NCBI GenBank assembly: GCA_907163375.1
Contig: CAJQUW010010459.1
Span: 62,001 to 126,000 of the forward strand
Origin: Prostheceraeus crozeri
Taxonomy: Eukaryota > Platyhelminthes > Polycladida > Euryleptidae
DNA length: 64,000 nucleotides
Direction: 5' to 3'
Under the pieces are notes generated by a model. That model was given only the letters and a program-made list of their open reading frames with translations, ran no database searches and was not told where the DNA came from. This document shows positions 43,501 through 52,693 of the stretch, piece after piece; the first letter of the stretch is position 1; each line of letters starts with the position of its first letter. Position numbers and translations under genes: made by a program.

Positions 43501-46500
43501 TGAAAGGATAAAGCAATAGACACTTATAAAAATCACGCGCGCAAAATGTCTCACCTGTTCAGGGGCTTGAGTGATGAAGGAATGACAGTGCTGTACACTG
43601 GCACAATTTGAATCATTGGTACTATCAGATGACCGTAAATGGCTATTTGGTTCACGTGCAAGAAATGAAAATTGGCAATACTCAGGTGTACATGTGGCGT
43701 ATGATATCCTCTTCAATGCATGAGCCATAAAAACACTCTGTAGGAAAAATATTTCATTATAATACTTGTACTGAACAGAAAATATCACTTACATTAGTAA
43801 AAATTCATCTATCTCACACGAGTGGTAGAGGTAGCATACAACGTAGTTAATGAAATATCAAATCATTAGTACGCGCAGGTAGCCTACGAGGTGCATGTCT
43901 CGTTTCAGCGTATGTTTTATGGTTGATCGGCTAAAATCAAATATCAGCATCACTGCTCAGTTCAAGAGATAAAAGCAATCAATATTTCGATCGATATGAT
44001 ATACTACTTCATTACCCACTGTGCAAATTTAAAACTCCATGCCTTCTAAATTTTGAATCCTTGAAGCGAGGTCGACGCATACAATGGATTGTTCTCAGTT
44101 TGACAGATGCTGGCTTTGCATTGTGCTTATACTTATTTTTCCACAAATGCCTTATCTTAACCCTATCCGTACCAGGTTCTGAAACACACCGATATCTCAG
44201 CAGTTCGACCCCTTTCCTCTACTCATAAAGCAATGCTTCGATTCACATGAACCTCTAGGTACAACACATTTAACGTGTGAACTTTCTAATAGTGGCATTC
44301 ATTTGCTCACCTTCGTAACTGAAATGGCCCATGTTCACAAATTGATCTTCGTAACATAAACAGTAATTCAAAATTTATTATCACCTAGTTAGGTAGACCA
44401 TTGGAATTTTACCGAATTTCGGCTATGAATCGCTTTTATCAGCACTGTCTAGGATCATAAGCTGTTGCTTGCACTGCTTGTGAGTACAAAAAGTGATATA
44501 TTTGGTGTGCTGAATACAACTCATATATACATGTACATGAAGTGTGGAATACTTTACTTCAAAAGTAACCATTCCTATGAATATATGAAATAGTTTTCTG
44601 CAGTTCGAAGCAACTTCAAATGGGATAACAAAGAAGGACTACCTGCACATACCCAGAGAAAATAAATGATCAGGAAAAAACACAGATAAAACTACTTACA
44701 TGTGCCATAATTAAAATTTTTGAATAACCGGTGGTATTTACATTAATTTCCAAAATGCTCTATTCGATGTCGATGATATAATAAATGATCTCAGCATGAT
44801 TCATTGACAGTATCTATTAAATACTTTGTACTCACATTTTAAATGGATGCGCTTCAATGAAAGCTATCACATAAAAATGCTTGCAAAAAAGGGGCAAAAT
44901 TAAGACCTTCGAAAAAACTTCTTAACTTATGTCGCAAATTTGACCTTCCAGAGGGCCATATCGAATTTCCGGTAAAATGTTGGAAAATGCTATGAGACCA
45001 AAAGTCAAAGCAGCGTAGTCAGATGGCTTAGCTTTAAGAGGATTACAACAAAGTTCCACAGGTGCCTTTCCCGGTATGCATAGAGTTAAAGGCAGATTTA
45101 GACAGGCAGTGGCAATGAAGTCATATGACAATTCATGCCATATTACCTAGTTTAATTTTTATCCGGAATTCGAAGCCGCTTTGGAAGCGAAACTGGCCGT
45201 CATAGCGAAAAATAGGTTAGTATTGCCAAGATATAGTGGATTCAATTTTTCTACTAGACATTATACTACATGCATACTGATACTTATCTTGTTTTTTTCA
45301 TTCAAAATCGTCGCTTCAGGTTTTTATTGCTGCACTTATACACTGTCACAAAGAAGCATCGTACGATATAGAATGACTGAATTAAGGAAATTCTGTTCGA
45401 TCTTACAGTCATACCGATAGCTGTTCTCAAAATATCAGGTTAGCGCAGTTCATCTTTCCATGGTAACTGTCTGATACACGGAAACTTCATGAAAAAATCA
45501 GAGCGGAACATCTGAGCATTAAGGTAACTTAACTGTCGGAATACGAGATCTAAATCACACACATGAGTTGGATGAGTTTTGAATTTGACTTCATCATCCT
45601 AAATAAAATGAGGCAATAAAAAACTGCGTTTTGAGTATGCTAAAATTAAGCAAAATTTTCCAAAACTTGAATTTCAGCATGCTGCGACAGGTATTTAGTT
45701 GTTGCTGTGACTGCTGTAGCCGGTGAAGAGCTTCTGATAATCGCAGCGCGAGTCTAACAGAATAACATTCTTGTGCTTGGAAGTTGTAGTATGATCGAAA
45801 AATCCATTAAGCACTATTTACTAAGCAGTTCGTGATAAGAATATTGTGAAATTTCATATGTAGGAGATCGTCAAAATGTCATTTAGGATTGAATACTTAC
45901 ATCACCGGATTCGCTACAAACTTTGACACCACTCAAAGAAATGACCATCAGGATCGGTTTACTGCGAGTAACAATCTAAAATGAAAATCAGACGGCCATC
46001 AGTAAATATGGATAAGAATGACAAATATTACAATACAATGTACATAAATGGATTCTGAAGAAATGAATAACATGGCCGTCTTATGAATAAGTCATTCAGC
46101 TGTCAAAACCAAACAATAAAATACATTCTATTTCTAAGTCACGTCAGTACTTACCCTCATCGATTCTAACTTGCGATGTACAAATTCTGTTCTCTCTTTG
46201 TAATCGGTGCCCTTGACCGTAAAAGATCCAATATACTGAAAAAGAATGAACTCATCTCAACATCGCTATGGGCCTAGTGAATTTACAAATAGTCGATGCT
46301 GTTGATGCTAAATAATTATGTTGTATTCCTGAATTTTCTTTGACACACAGACCGTGTCAATGAAGGCACTAAAAACAGCATCGGACATTTTTAAATTCAA
46401 CTTGACATCATGCTCTCAATGATAAATTATAAATTTTTGAATGATTGCAACATTTAGGTTAAGTTTTAGAAATCGTTGATGCACAATTGTGAACTTATCA

Positions 46501-48906
46501 ATTCGAATAATAGGTTTGAATAAAACACATTCAAATGGCAGCTGATCAGTGAAACCATTGTAGCACATTTTGAAGGTGATTTTGTCTTGTTTCCCAAATA
46601 AAAGATTTGCTGCTAAAAATATTTAACGAGTTTACTGCTACAAGTATTTACAATGTAGAACTGAGCTTTCGCGAGACGACTCGCTTCCTCATGGATTGAC
46701 AGGAGTGAGGGAGCGTTCTTTGTCTGGTAATTTCATGTCTTCAATTGCGTCCGGTCTTTGTTCTTCGATATGACAGGCTTCTGCAAACTTCGCCCTTATC
46801 GGTAATCTGTATCTGTCAATAATTTCTATCTGAAAGTCGGTGATCGTCAGATGTCTATGATGACTTTGTTTTGTGTGCTCTGCCAATGCGTTATCCATGT
46901 TTGCATTTGATTGCCTGTGCATGCGTTCATTGTATCGGAAACTGAAAGATCTTGACGCATGACCGTTGAATTACGAATTTATTCCATGTGGCTTTATGTA
47001 TTTTAAGCAAAATTGATAAATGGCAAATAAATGATAAAAATCCTTCATTTAAAAACAATAGACAAATAAGTCACTTCCTGCCGTGACTGTCATGACACAG
47101 CCCACAAGTAAATCGATACACCAAGCATTATCAGAGAAGTCCATCATCAGAACAAGCTAAACCTATACGCCAAACGATCGCAGACTTCACAGCTGTAGTG
47201 TTTCCTCTTTTAAGTCTCAGATATCGTTGGAAACTCAAGACATACTGGCTACCCAATTTTATTAGCAAATCAAAATTCTTGCTGATTTTATTAATTCTCT
47301 TCGTGCAGCTGTCATGAATTTCACCGAGAAGAACACTTCTTTTGCTTAAAGGTCTCCCAATTCGTGTTCATCTTTCTGGCGTTCGTGAACGTCAGCAGCA
47401 GTAAGGAGAGCATGAAAACCGGAGGGTGCAGGACGAAAAGCCTTGCTATTCAATAACAATGCGATCATTAATGTGAAGCTGCCAGGACTATGAAAATTAC
47501 GAATAATGGAAATGTGAATTGTTCATCATCTAACAGCTAAGTAAAAAGAAATAGTTGCAACGAATGTCCGTCCATAGTATTCTAAAGAGAATGACGACTA
47601 TAGTCAATAAAAGAAACCAACACAATTGATTCCCAACACCACACTAGTTCAGACGATTCCCCGATTCCTGGGTCAGGCGAGTGCGGTCGAGAGTCAGGGG
47701 TGCTGTTATTGACATGATGATGATAACTGTCAATCTCTTTAGATCACGGTTGCCCAAAGAGTGGTCAGCGGTTTCATTCAATGCGCCGCCCTTCTTTTCT
47801 AGAAAACTTCAGAAATCGCTTCATCTTTGACATCTGCTGGGTTATGTTGAAACTGATTTTGTTTTTTTAATAATGCATTTCAAGTTTAAATTGCAAATTT
47901 AGAATTCATAGGGCCCATTGATGATTTCATTTTCTATGACGATAGCATTGATGAAATCGATTGTTGAAGCTCTGCTGACGGCAACAATATCAGAAGCAAA
48001 TGAAGCTTTACAACTTGAATTGTGTGATCAGTTTTTCCTTCAAAGCCACTCTGCCAATCAATTGCTCTTATCTTCTTCAATCGCACTATCTTCTTTCTGA
48101 AGATCAGTACCCTAATTTGCACCGATTTAGATTACGCCTTCTTTCAATGTTTGGAAGTACTTGTCTTTATGAGTCAGCATTTTCCGCAATAAAATCAATC
48201 AAATCCAGAGCGAGAAATCTTCTGAATCAGACATTTCTTGAGGCTTGCATTCGTTTGGTCCTAACCTCAGTTGACAAGAAGAAGCTGACCTCTAAAGTAC
48301 AGTAGCTAACATTAACTTACAGTAACTAAGTACATTAGCTTGTAAGTAATCTGCGTCGTTTTCATGGAGCATGCTTCCATGAATGAATTTGGGAAAATTA
48401 CTATTCTAAATAATTTTAAGCTTTCGTCAAATGCTTTCATGGTGACTATCAAGATAATTTAACATTTACCTGCTTTACGGTTCGTATAATAGGGGAAGAT
48501 GGAGAAAAAGTTGAATAATGTGAACTGCAGTCCGCGGCCTTGTTTCCTTGCCGAATGCGGCCGCGCGCGTATAAAGCTTGGACAACCCTACTTTAGATAT
48601 TAAATAGATATCTGCATCAAGAATTGCATTTGCGTCATGTTTTAAATTCTATTTAACCTAAGTATCCACCATCAAATCACTCCCACTATAATAGAATGTT
48701 CCTGATCAACTTCTAGAATTTTCTTTCGCACTAAGTCTACTAGATTACATCAAAGTCAAAGAAAATCACATTACCTCAGCCGGACGAACAACTGCTTGCT
48801 CCCCTGCATTGATGGAGAGTTGAGCCTTCGTGGCCGCTCGATGATGCACAATAAATGATCCATCAGGTAATTCTTCAGGTGAGAAGGTGGAGGAACGATC
48901 CATCAT
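13295..48906 (-). CDS. SH2D5-like PTB-SH2 adaptor protein (whole gene, 8 coding exons)
   Basis: Predicted cytoplasmic signalling adaptor of 681 aa. The coding exons total 2,046 bp. Intron phases in order are 0,0,0,0,2,2,0, all with GT donors and AG acceptors. The PTB domain (about 40-178) would bind NPxY-type peptides or lipids. The SH2 domain (about 539-635) keeps FVVRDS with the phosphotyrosine-binding arginine R565 and the HYL block at 591-593. Between them lies a Gln/Pro-rich, probably disordered linker with a class I SH3 ligand (RHRPLPP, 428-434). An acidic run (EEEEEDEEED, 650-659) precedes the end. PTB-then-SH2 order separates it from tensins (SH2-PTB). SHC shares the order, but the block FMAHALKRISYATC resembles LMAHALRRILYSTW of vertebrate SH2D5. 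In vertebrate SH2D5 the phosphate-binding arginine of SH2 is lost; here it is present. Orthology is inferred, not tested. Confidence 0.85.
13640..13769. mobile_element. Short MITE with 8-bp target duplication
   Basis: The flanks carry the exact 8-bp repeat cgtcacta at 13632-13639 and 13770-13777. The ends are only weakly inverted (agaaatagcaatt versus acagggatcgcaag read inward). The interior is rich in aaaacgg/aaaaccgg words. A degenerate hAT-type MITE is the best guess. Lies just inside intron 7. Confidence 0.5.
14221..15003 (-). mobile_element. Mariner-type element with decayed transposase
   Basis: Perfect 52-bp terminal inverted repeats (14221-14272 and 14952-15003, outer end cgtggtgtgatccaaaatgt) flanked by TA on both sides. 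Minus-strand text at about 14870-14640 reads MDNAPSTLAGDNQALTRKR and LSHPPYSPAW in shifted frames. This recalls the mariner transposase blocks HxDNAPSH and DHPPYSPDLAP. At 783 bp it is too short to hold a full transposase. Identical ends suggest a recent insertion even though the interior is broken. Confidence 0.8.
15285..15364. repeat. Terminal fragment of a hAT-like repeat
   Basis: Contains ccgggtaatggccgtgcccg and ends cggtcgagcctta. A related stretch lies at 34898-34932, and 34386 starts with tagggatcgaccg, which looks like the matching outer end. A repeat family is likely; element bounds could not be set. Confidence 0.35.
15365..17124. other. Intron 7 sequence, nothing recognised
   Basis: Low-GC intronic DNA with only short open frames. 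No inverted-repeat ends or coding similarity seen. Confidence 0.4.
17125..19179 (+). repeat. Cluster of GGTAACGGAATTTCA motifs
   Basis: The 15-mer ggtaacggaatttca or a one-base variant occurs at 17125, 17292, 17491, 18997 and 19165. An inverted copy at 18982-18996 abuts the one at 18997. Two pairs are spaced 167 and 168 bp, as in a worn tandem repeat. No coding capacity is seen. It could be remnants of a satellite or of element ends. Confidence 0.5.
20184..20383. mobile_element. Fold-back element with a tRNA-like core
   Basis: Two arms of about 52 bp pair with few mismatches (outer end caattcaatg at 20184, cattgaattg ending at 20383). The loop region holds ctgggttcgattcccag at 20280-20296, a T-arm with 5-bp stem and 7-nt loop whose ggttcgattcc matches a pol III B-box. 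A proper A-box and acceptor stem are not seen, so this is not a tRNA gene. A SINE-derived or tRNA-capturing MITE is possible. Confidence 0.6.
22611..22944 (-). CDS. SH2D5-like exon 7 (residues 493-604, first part of SH2)
   Basis: Acceptor TTCCAG at 22945-22950, donor GTAAGT at 22610. A Gly/Ser-rich spacer (504-527) leads into WLSRVPWYMPSIPREIALEL, then GSFVVRDS (R565 binds phosphotyrosine), GCYALSVKV and ISHYLIQ, ending RGVKLK. The SH2 fold is completed in exon 8; the split is in frame at phase 0. Confidence 0.92.
24119..24219. mobile_element. 101-bp palindromic MITE
   Basis: Inverted ends cagggtgtccgcgc (24119-24132) and gcgcggacaccctg (24206-24219), flanked by a 6-bp direct repeat tttcat. 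The interior repeats ttccagg units. Non-coding; CAGGG ends suggest a hAT relative. Confidence 0.75.
25000..27178. other. Intron 6 sequence, nothing recognised
   Basis: AT-rich intronic DNA; no domain-bearing open frame, paired ends or array found. Confidence 0.4.
27179..27440 (+). mobile_element. LINE 3' coding tail fragment
   Basis: An open stretch to 27403 ends with RKRLQWFGHVLRES. LxWFGHVxR is a common block near the C-terminus of RTE-like and related LINE polymerases. The rest of the element is missing (5' truncated). It lies in intron 6, antisense to the host gene. Confidence 0.6.
27831..28493 (-). CDS. SH2D5-like exon 6 (residues 272-493, linker)
   Basis: 663 bp open throughout between TTTACAG and GTGAGA. 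The product is Gln, Ser and Pro rich (QQQVQQQQQ near 364-372). It contains a conserved-looking island AYGSPVVAFKERMDAQP (378-394), an SH3 ligand RHRPLPP (428-434) and PPPPIPT (486-492). It begins with the third base of codon 272 and ends AG, the first two bases of arginine 493. Confidence 0.88.
28933..30837. mobile_element. hAT-type element (outer) in intron 5
   Basis: Inverted ends cagggttggtcaaaacccac and (reversed) cagggttggtcggc, both followed by Gly/Pro-codon-like cccgg tracts. The flanks gctgacat (28925-28932) and gctgacct (30838-30845) match at 7 of 8. No transposase recognised in 1,905 bp, part of which is a second element at 29295-29803. Confidence 0.8.
29295..29803. mobile_element. 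Nested hAT-type MITE
   Basis: Inverted ends cagtgttgcgattc (29295-29308) and gaatcgcaacactg (29790-29803; the last base before it is g), with an exact 8-bp duplication gactgtag at 29287-29294 and 29804-29811. Subterminal CGCGCGTGT tracts. Inserted into the element at 28933-30837, so it is the younger of the two. Confidence 0.9.
30846..32446. other. Intron 5 sequence, nothing recognised
   Basis: No coding or repeat signal beyond short chance open frames. A small imperfect palindrome lies near 31433-31498. Confidence 0.4.
32447..32790 (-). CDS. SH2D5-like exon 5 (residues 158-272, PTB end and Gln-rich linker)
   Basis: Starts AEELNNIIGDAFKMAYALRR, the C-terminal PTB helix with the conserved phenylalanine (F169). 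PTFNEVIERQ follows, then a Gln-rich stretch with IQPIQSIQPIQ and several runs of four to five Q. The exon ends in the split codon GC before GTAAGT. The first base of exon 6 (A) completes alanine 272, so the phase 2 junction matches. Confidence 0.88.
34386..34945. repeat. hAT-like repeat remnant
   Basis: Starts tagggatcgaccg and contains several ggtgcccgtgcc-type words. At 34898-34932 it shares ggataatggccgtgcccgtg with the repeat near 15330. The right end is not defined. Confidence 0.35.
35916..37783. mobile_element. 1.9-kb DNA element with 6-bp target duplication, copy 1
   Basis: Inverted ends caggcctgtgatta (35916-35929) and taatcacaggcctg (37770-37783), with atggat on both sides (35910-35915 and 37784-37789). 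A 123-codon open stretch at 36109-36480 (starting MYVTKGYWLANNHFPHCYEF) resembles nothing I recognise. Subterminal tttgagga repeats. A 6-bp duplication is known in some hAT subgroups and in IS3EU; the superfamily is undecided. A related copy starts at 62282. Confidence 0.75.
37000..37612 (+). repeat. Internal direct repeat of about 70 bp
   Basis: The stretch ggaaataaaatggaagagaa ... cactgaaatccatgtgggct occurs at about 36998-37070 and again at about 37539-37611 with very few differences. Present inside the element at 35916-37783; the second occurrence points to an internal duplication. Confidence 0.7.
38290..38700 (+). mobile_element. PLE GIY-YIG tail fragment
   Basis: Overlapping frames give VVYSRRAS and then GQSGRTVDDRQKEHKRAVKK, VAKHTFENDHCTDF and WRRLNKEAI. 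GQxGRTxxxRxxEHK is the second half of the GIY-YIG endonuclease in Penelope-like and related retroelements. Reverse transcriptase is absent; the piece is a broken relic in intron 4, antisense to the host gene. Its family differs from the PLE at 3.2-6.4 kb. Confidence 0.65.
39905..40456 (-). pseudogene. Coiled-coil protein pseudogene fragment
   Basis: Three frames carry parts of one protein: TGLEYLKSELIFASMELWMT...IPFTSALKELFE (about 40400-40260), YIQRLRDEEKTAKAAQLKEL (about 40245-40185), then DVQTAKKTNKKISHLEQNLE (from about 40170) continuing to LKGKAVE and TAG near 39908. The last part has strong heptad character and is Lys/Glu rich. At least two frameshifts separate the parts and there are no introns, so it looks like a retrocopy or an element-borne gene. 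I do not recognise the parent. Same strand as the host gene, inside intron 4. Confidence 0.55.
41406..41428 (-). ncRNA. Degenerate hammerhead-like motif
   Basis: Minus strand reads CTTGATAAAGGCTAAGCC followed by GAAATATTGG. This resembles the CUGANGA-stem-GAAA layout with a 4-bp stem (GGCT/AGCC) but loses one core base. Probably a worn PLE end. Confidence 0.3.
41810..42520. mobile_element. Possible hAT remnant with Pro-codon-like ends
   Basis: The left end gaagtgcgcagccg and the right end read inward, gaggtgtgtagtcg, match at 10 of 14. Both are followed by repeated cgacccgaa words. No clean target duplication was found, so the bounds are uncertain. Confidence 0.35.
42900..43290 (+). mobile_element. 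RTE-type LINE C-terminal remnant
   Basis: Frames at 42940-43262 carry MKMLRWMMGVRRLDHARS, RPRKTWRRQANEDMRAVGLV and EAADRGRWRRKTRP. These match the end of RTE-type LINE polymerases (EMRMLRWMxGxTRxDxxRN ... RPxKRWxDxxxxDMxxxGxxxxxAxDRxxWRxxxR). The order is right but the frame breaks, and nothing upstream remains. Intron 4, antisense to the host gene. Confidence 0.8.
43555..43737 (-). CDS. SH2D5-like exon 4 (residues 97-157, PTB core)
   Basis: 61 codons beginning SVFMAHALKRISYATC and ending HSFITQAPEQ, between CTACAG and GTGAGA. It holds the HRISY-like strand and the CQFSFLAREP strand (compare CQFAFVARNP in SH2D5). A polar, Ser/Asn-rich loop (about 127-145) follows, then the CHSFI strand. Phase 0 at both ends. 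Confidence 0.9.
45901..45975 (-). CDS. SH2D5-like exon 3 (residues 72-96, PTB core)
   Basis: 25 codons, IVTRSKPILMVISLSGVKVC followed by SESGD, between TTTTAG and GTAAGT. ILMVISLSGVKV is a PTB beta strand pair, comparable to VILKFSLQGLKIYS in SH2D5. Phase 0 at both ends. Confidence 0.85.
46155..46235 (-). CDS. SH2D5-like exon 2 (residues 45-71, PTB start)
   Basis: 27 codons, YIGSFTVKG...FVHRKLESMR, between TTTTTCAG and GTAAGT. YIGSFTV followed by the FVHxxLE helix is the usual first strand and helix of a PTB domain. Both ends are phase 0, joining exons 1 and 3 in frame. Confidence 0.85.
46640..46990 (-). mobile_element. PLE-like GIY-YIG tail fragment with terminal motif
   Basis: An open stretch at 46922-46689 reads MHRQSNANMDNALAEHTKQS and RYRLPIRAKFAEACHIEEQR. 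The ALAEHxxxxxH and RxxAEAxHI blocks resemble the distal half of a retroelement GIY-YIG domain. A hammerhead-like motif follows immediately after the stop. Lies in intron 1, close to exon 2. Confidence 0.55.
46667..46692 (-). ncRNA. Hammerhead-like motif after the PLE-like fragment
   Basis: Minus strand: TGAGGA, then AGCGAG-TCGT-CTCGC (5-bp stem GCGAG/CTCGC), then GAAAGC. Matches the hammerhead core layout except that the base before TGAGGA is A rather than C. Directly downstream of a GIY-YIG fragment. Confidence 0.4.
47745..48590 (+). mobile_element. hAT element remnant with transposase C-terminus
   Basis: Exact 8-bp duplication ctttagat at 47737-47744 and 48591-48598. Ends cacggttgcccaa and, inward from the right, tagggttgtccaa. 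Plus-strand text at about 48000-48305 reads SEDQYPNLHRFRLRLLSMFG, STCLYESAFSAIKSIKSRAR and LEACIRLVLTSVD. That is the hAT dimerisation region, with the CESAFS-type block as YESAFS, of the ZBED/SCAND3-like branch. The catalytic part is deleted. Sits in intron 1, antisense to the host gene. Confidence 0.85.
48775..48906 (-). CDS. SH2D5-like exon 1 (start codon, residues 1-44)
   Basis: Begins with two adjacent ATG codons at 48906-48904 and 48903-48901. An in-frame TAA lies a short way upstream, so the start is here. A CAG acceptor-like site about 50 bp upstream (near 48959) suggests the 5' UTR continues in another exon further right. The product opens MMDRSSTFSPEELPDGSF and ends VVRPAE before GTAATG (donor at 48774). 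Phase 0. Confidence 0.75.
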
Positions 48907-48959
48907 GGCACCATTTTCAATAAAAAGCAAGGATTAAGTGATTAATCCAATGCTACCTG

Positions 48960-51900
48960 AAAACGAATTGAAATTTATTACTCTTTCATTTAAAAAAATG
49001 ATGATCAACAGACATAGATTGGGAGATACATATCAATTATCAAAGGCGAACTAAACTTGAAGAAAGACGAGTTATTTAAGGTCAGTGTATCTACGAAATT
49101 TCTGATTCCAGTTCTCAAATTTAAGATGAATAAATTTCAAGAGAAATCGATTAGTATGAATGCGGCAACGGAAGAAAAGCTTCATTATAGCATACTTGCT
49201 ATTAATTTCAATCACAGCTACTGCTTGAAAGGACGAGTGAATTTCTTAGTGAAGATATATTTTCTTACGAGGAGTTAAGGTCATCACGGGACTGCCTGAA
49301 AACGACTTTGATGAAGATGACACCAAATGAACGTGTGTCATGAACATGATAGCTTGCTAACTAACGATATCGATTATTTTATTTAGACATAATGTATATC
49401 TATAAGGTACGAGTAGGTATTCTTGCATGGCTGCGTATATTATATTTTCTATTTGTCTACACCAATCGCGTTGTTAATCCGCTACATCGCCCTAATGCAG
49501 AACTTAAGTATAGTCTGCACCTAATCATGCTTAAATCAAGATTTTACAGGTTTCGTTCATCTTCATGGAGGCAAAATTCACAAACTTTCACAAATCTTCA
49601 CGAAACCTTTATTTTCAAATATAATATGGTAAATTCTATTTCGGCAAGAGAAGGTCCAACAAAATCAGCTACAAGACATTTCTACCTTATTATAATCGAG
49701 CTTTATGCCGCCACCCCACTGATGGCAACAAAATTCATTTCATACATATGCGAATTATGAGAAAAATGTTGGAATTAGACATCCTCCATGCATGCTTCCG
49801 TATATATTCAAAATATATAAAAGCATGCAATATTTAATGATACAAAAACAAACAACTGATATAAACATGAAAGTCGATATCTCCTGATGCAAAAGCAGGA
49901 ATTAAAAAAAGTAGGTATATAAAACAAACAGTTACATCTGAAAAATATATGACGGTACTATCTCGATTGCATAAATGGAATACATGTATCTGCAATTGTG
50001 CATAATGCATAGTGGCAACATAGGCCTATTCGCTTGTTCTTGACTGATTATTAGCGTGAGCAGTAAGATGGATATTTACTGATAGAAAAACATGCGTCTA
50101 AAGCTCACAAAAAACAATTTAGCTGCAAAGCAAATATTTACATAAAATGATCTGGTCAGCCAATCTCGAATATGAAAATGAAACATGCAGTTGCATCAAT
50201 AATGTAATAGAAGCTAACAATAATCTGTGCCCAGTATTAGCTCATTTGTAACAAAACAATTACTAAAAATATCTCTAAATTTGACTGAAACTTTCGAGAA
50301 TAAATGCAGCGGAATATATCATTTCACACACATTCTTGATCTCTTTTCTCATTGGCTAACCAACATGATGCGTTTGGCTGAATTCGACGCTTCTATCGCC
50401 AGCTGTCTTTACTGTTTGACCGCAACAGCCCAATATTATTGGCAATGTGTGAGCATATGCAGATGGTGCATGTAGCAAGGCAAAAGAAGCCAATTTTAGG
50501 TTTAGATGTAGGTCACTATTTACTATTTAGCGAATTACTTGTTATGTTGGCACAAGTTGGGCAGTTATCCATTATACGTCAGCAGAAAAACGTCTGTGAG
50601 ACAGACAGTTTTCCTTGTTCCAGATCTTGAAGTGTTTGAGTGGTCTTTTTCTGTTCGATAACCAAACTAAGTCGCGTGTTTACTTTCAGCAACTTGCTAG
50701 AGAAAGCTTATTGAATCTAAAAGCTTCTTGGAGTTCTGAATTCGCATCTTGAATTTACTCTACCGTCATTTCGATGACTAATTTTGCCTTTTATACTTCC
50801 TCATGCTTGATTCAAATTGATTCAGAGGCCGCGTTAACCTGGTTAAGTGTCAATGCGTATTTTGCTAGGTTTTAAAGGCATCTGCACTTTAGATTTTCGA
50901 ACTCGTGCGTGATTTTTTATTCTTCTTCCCAATATTTTATTTTGATCCAATTTCTGATGGTTTAGCCGAAAGAAGGAATGCGGTGTTCAATGCAGACGTC
51001 AGCATAGCTCCAGAATTGTTACGGACAAGCGGGATATTGAGGATAACGAATTCGGCACACGACGGTTATCCGGGTGAAGCATGGTAGCGTCTTTTAGCGA
51101 TGATGAATCAAAGGGAAGAAACTTTTTAGGTCGCTGACAACTACCACAAAGATACCAAGACAGTTATTCTTAAATTTCTTTGTGTCACTTCCGTCCTTTA
51201 TTATTCAATGGTGCTATTCATGGTTTTCTCTCAAACATTGTTTTCCTGGCAGACTATATTTTAAGGCTTTGCTGTATCAACTTTTGTCAAATTCACAGCA
51301 AACTTAAATATCTTCAACCGTCTTGTCCGATTCTGTTACGAACTTCTACATTAATTCTAGTAACAGAGACGTCAATGCTGTATCTAAGACATGAATCATA
51401 GTTTCTCTTCTTCGGAGCTTCAGCAAGAATGCCTCAAAGCACTTGCTATCCGTTTGCTGCAGTCAGTTCACTGATTAGTACTTTTGAATTCTACCTCACC
51501 TGTGATGGAAGATATTCGAGAAAGTACTGCTGAAGGTTGACCCATTGATCCAAAAATCGAAGTGAGTCTGGCTGAGGGATCAGCCACCGTCAGGTTGCAA
51601 TGGCCGGAAAGTAAGCCATGCGGTGATACCACAGATGCCGGTGAGAATCATAATCTTCACGGTGCGCACTCGAGTATTTAAGAAGGGGAGTGTACATGTA
51701 GATTTGTCATGAATTGCTTGACTTCCAATTCATCAAGAGTCTTTACACCACATTCATTCTCCTTCTACAAGGAGCAACATCCTAGTTTCATGAGCGTAGT
51801 TCCAAACTTGAATCTTTTTTGCTTCAATAGTTCTGATTCAAAGGACGAGTTCGCAGATTCACTTAGTCACACACTTTATTACACAGTCACCCGTCAATCC

Positions 51901-52580
51901 AAGATTCACTCGACGAAGTCCTTCATGAACTTCGAAAAATTTGGCCATATTTCATGATTTTATGACGGACCACCTAGTTTCATGAATGGGAGGCTTTGCT
52001 TCATGTTTAAATCGTGAAAGCAAATCATCTAGACAGAAATTCGGCAATTTTCTTCCAAAAATTCACAAATCTTTCTGAAAAGTCGCCAAATTTGCAAACT
52101 TTTTAAGGTCCTTAATTTTTTTGGACTTCACAAACTGTGCGAACTCTGGTTTAGCTAGAAGTTACAAGGTTATTTCTGCTGTTTTATGACTACATGAGTG
52201 ATCTGTATCGCATTCGCACGACAAAAAAAATGATTTTTTACATGTACCGTTAAGTTTGATAGTCAGTGTACACTATACTGCGACATGTAGCTTTGCTGAT
52301 TCCGCGTCGTCCTACTAGGTGTGGTAGCTGTTAGCTACACCAATTATTCATTTTAGACTGTCTATTTCCTTAGGAATTCTTATCGTGCTACATATGTTGC
52401 TTCCATGTGCTTTAGTGACCAGCTGAAGAGGCATAGTATTGCATAGTCGATTGCCAACTTTTATGCGTCACATATGTGTCATTTCATTTTCTTATGTAGG
52501 TTTAGATAATGTCTTTGATGCCTCATAAATGACAAAGCGAATATTATCTTCTTTACTCTAATGAATGTCCAGCATCAAAG
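48960..52580. other. 5' flank or first intron of the host gene, unassigned
   Basis: No domain-bearing frame, paired ends or array recognised. Non-coding first exons and the promoter of the SH2D5-like gene could lie here, but nothing in the sequence marks them. Confidence 0.4.
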
Positions 52581-52637
52581 ATACTTTTGGTTATAATAAA
52601 ATAGCCACTATGTGAGAAAATCTCTATTTGCTGGACA

Positions 52638-52667
52638 ACGTTTCGGGAGTCACCTGCTCCCTTCCTC
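52638..52667 (-). ncRNA. Hammerhead-like core, left arm
   Basis: Mirror copy of the motif at 52694-52723: CTGAGGA, GGGAG/CTCCC stem, GAAAC on the minus strand. Confidence 0.45.
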
Positions 52668-52693
52668 AGGTCACAAGAAAACTGCCTCTTGTG

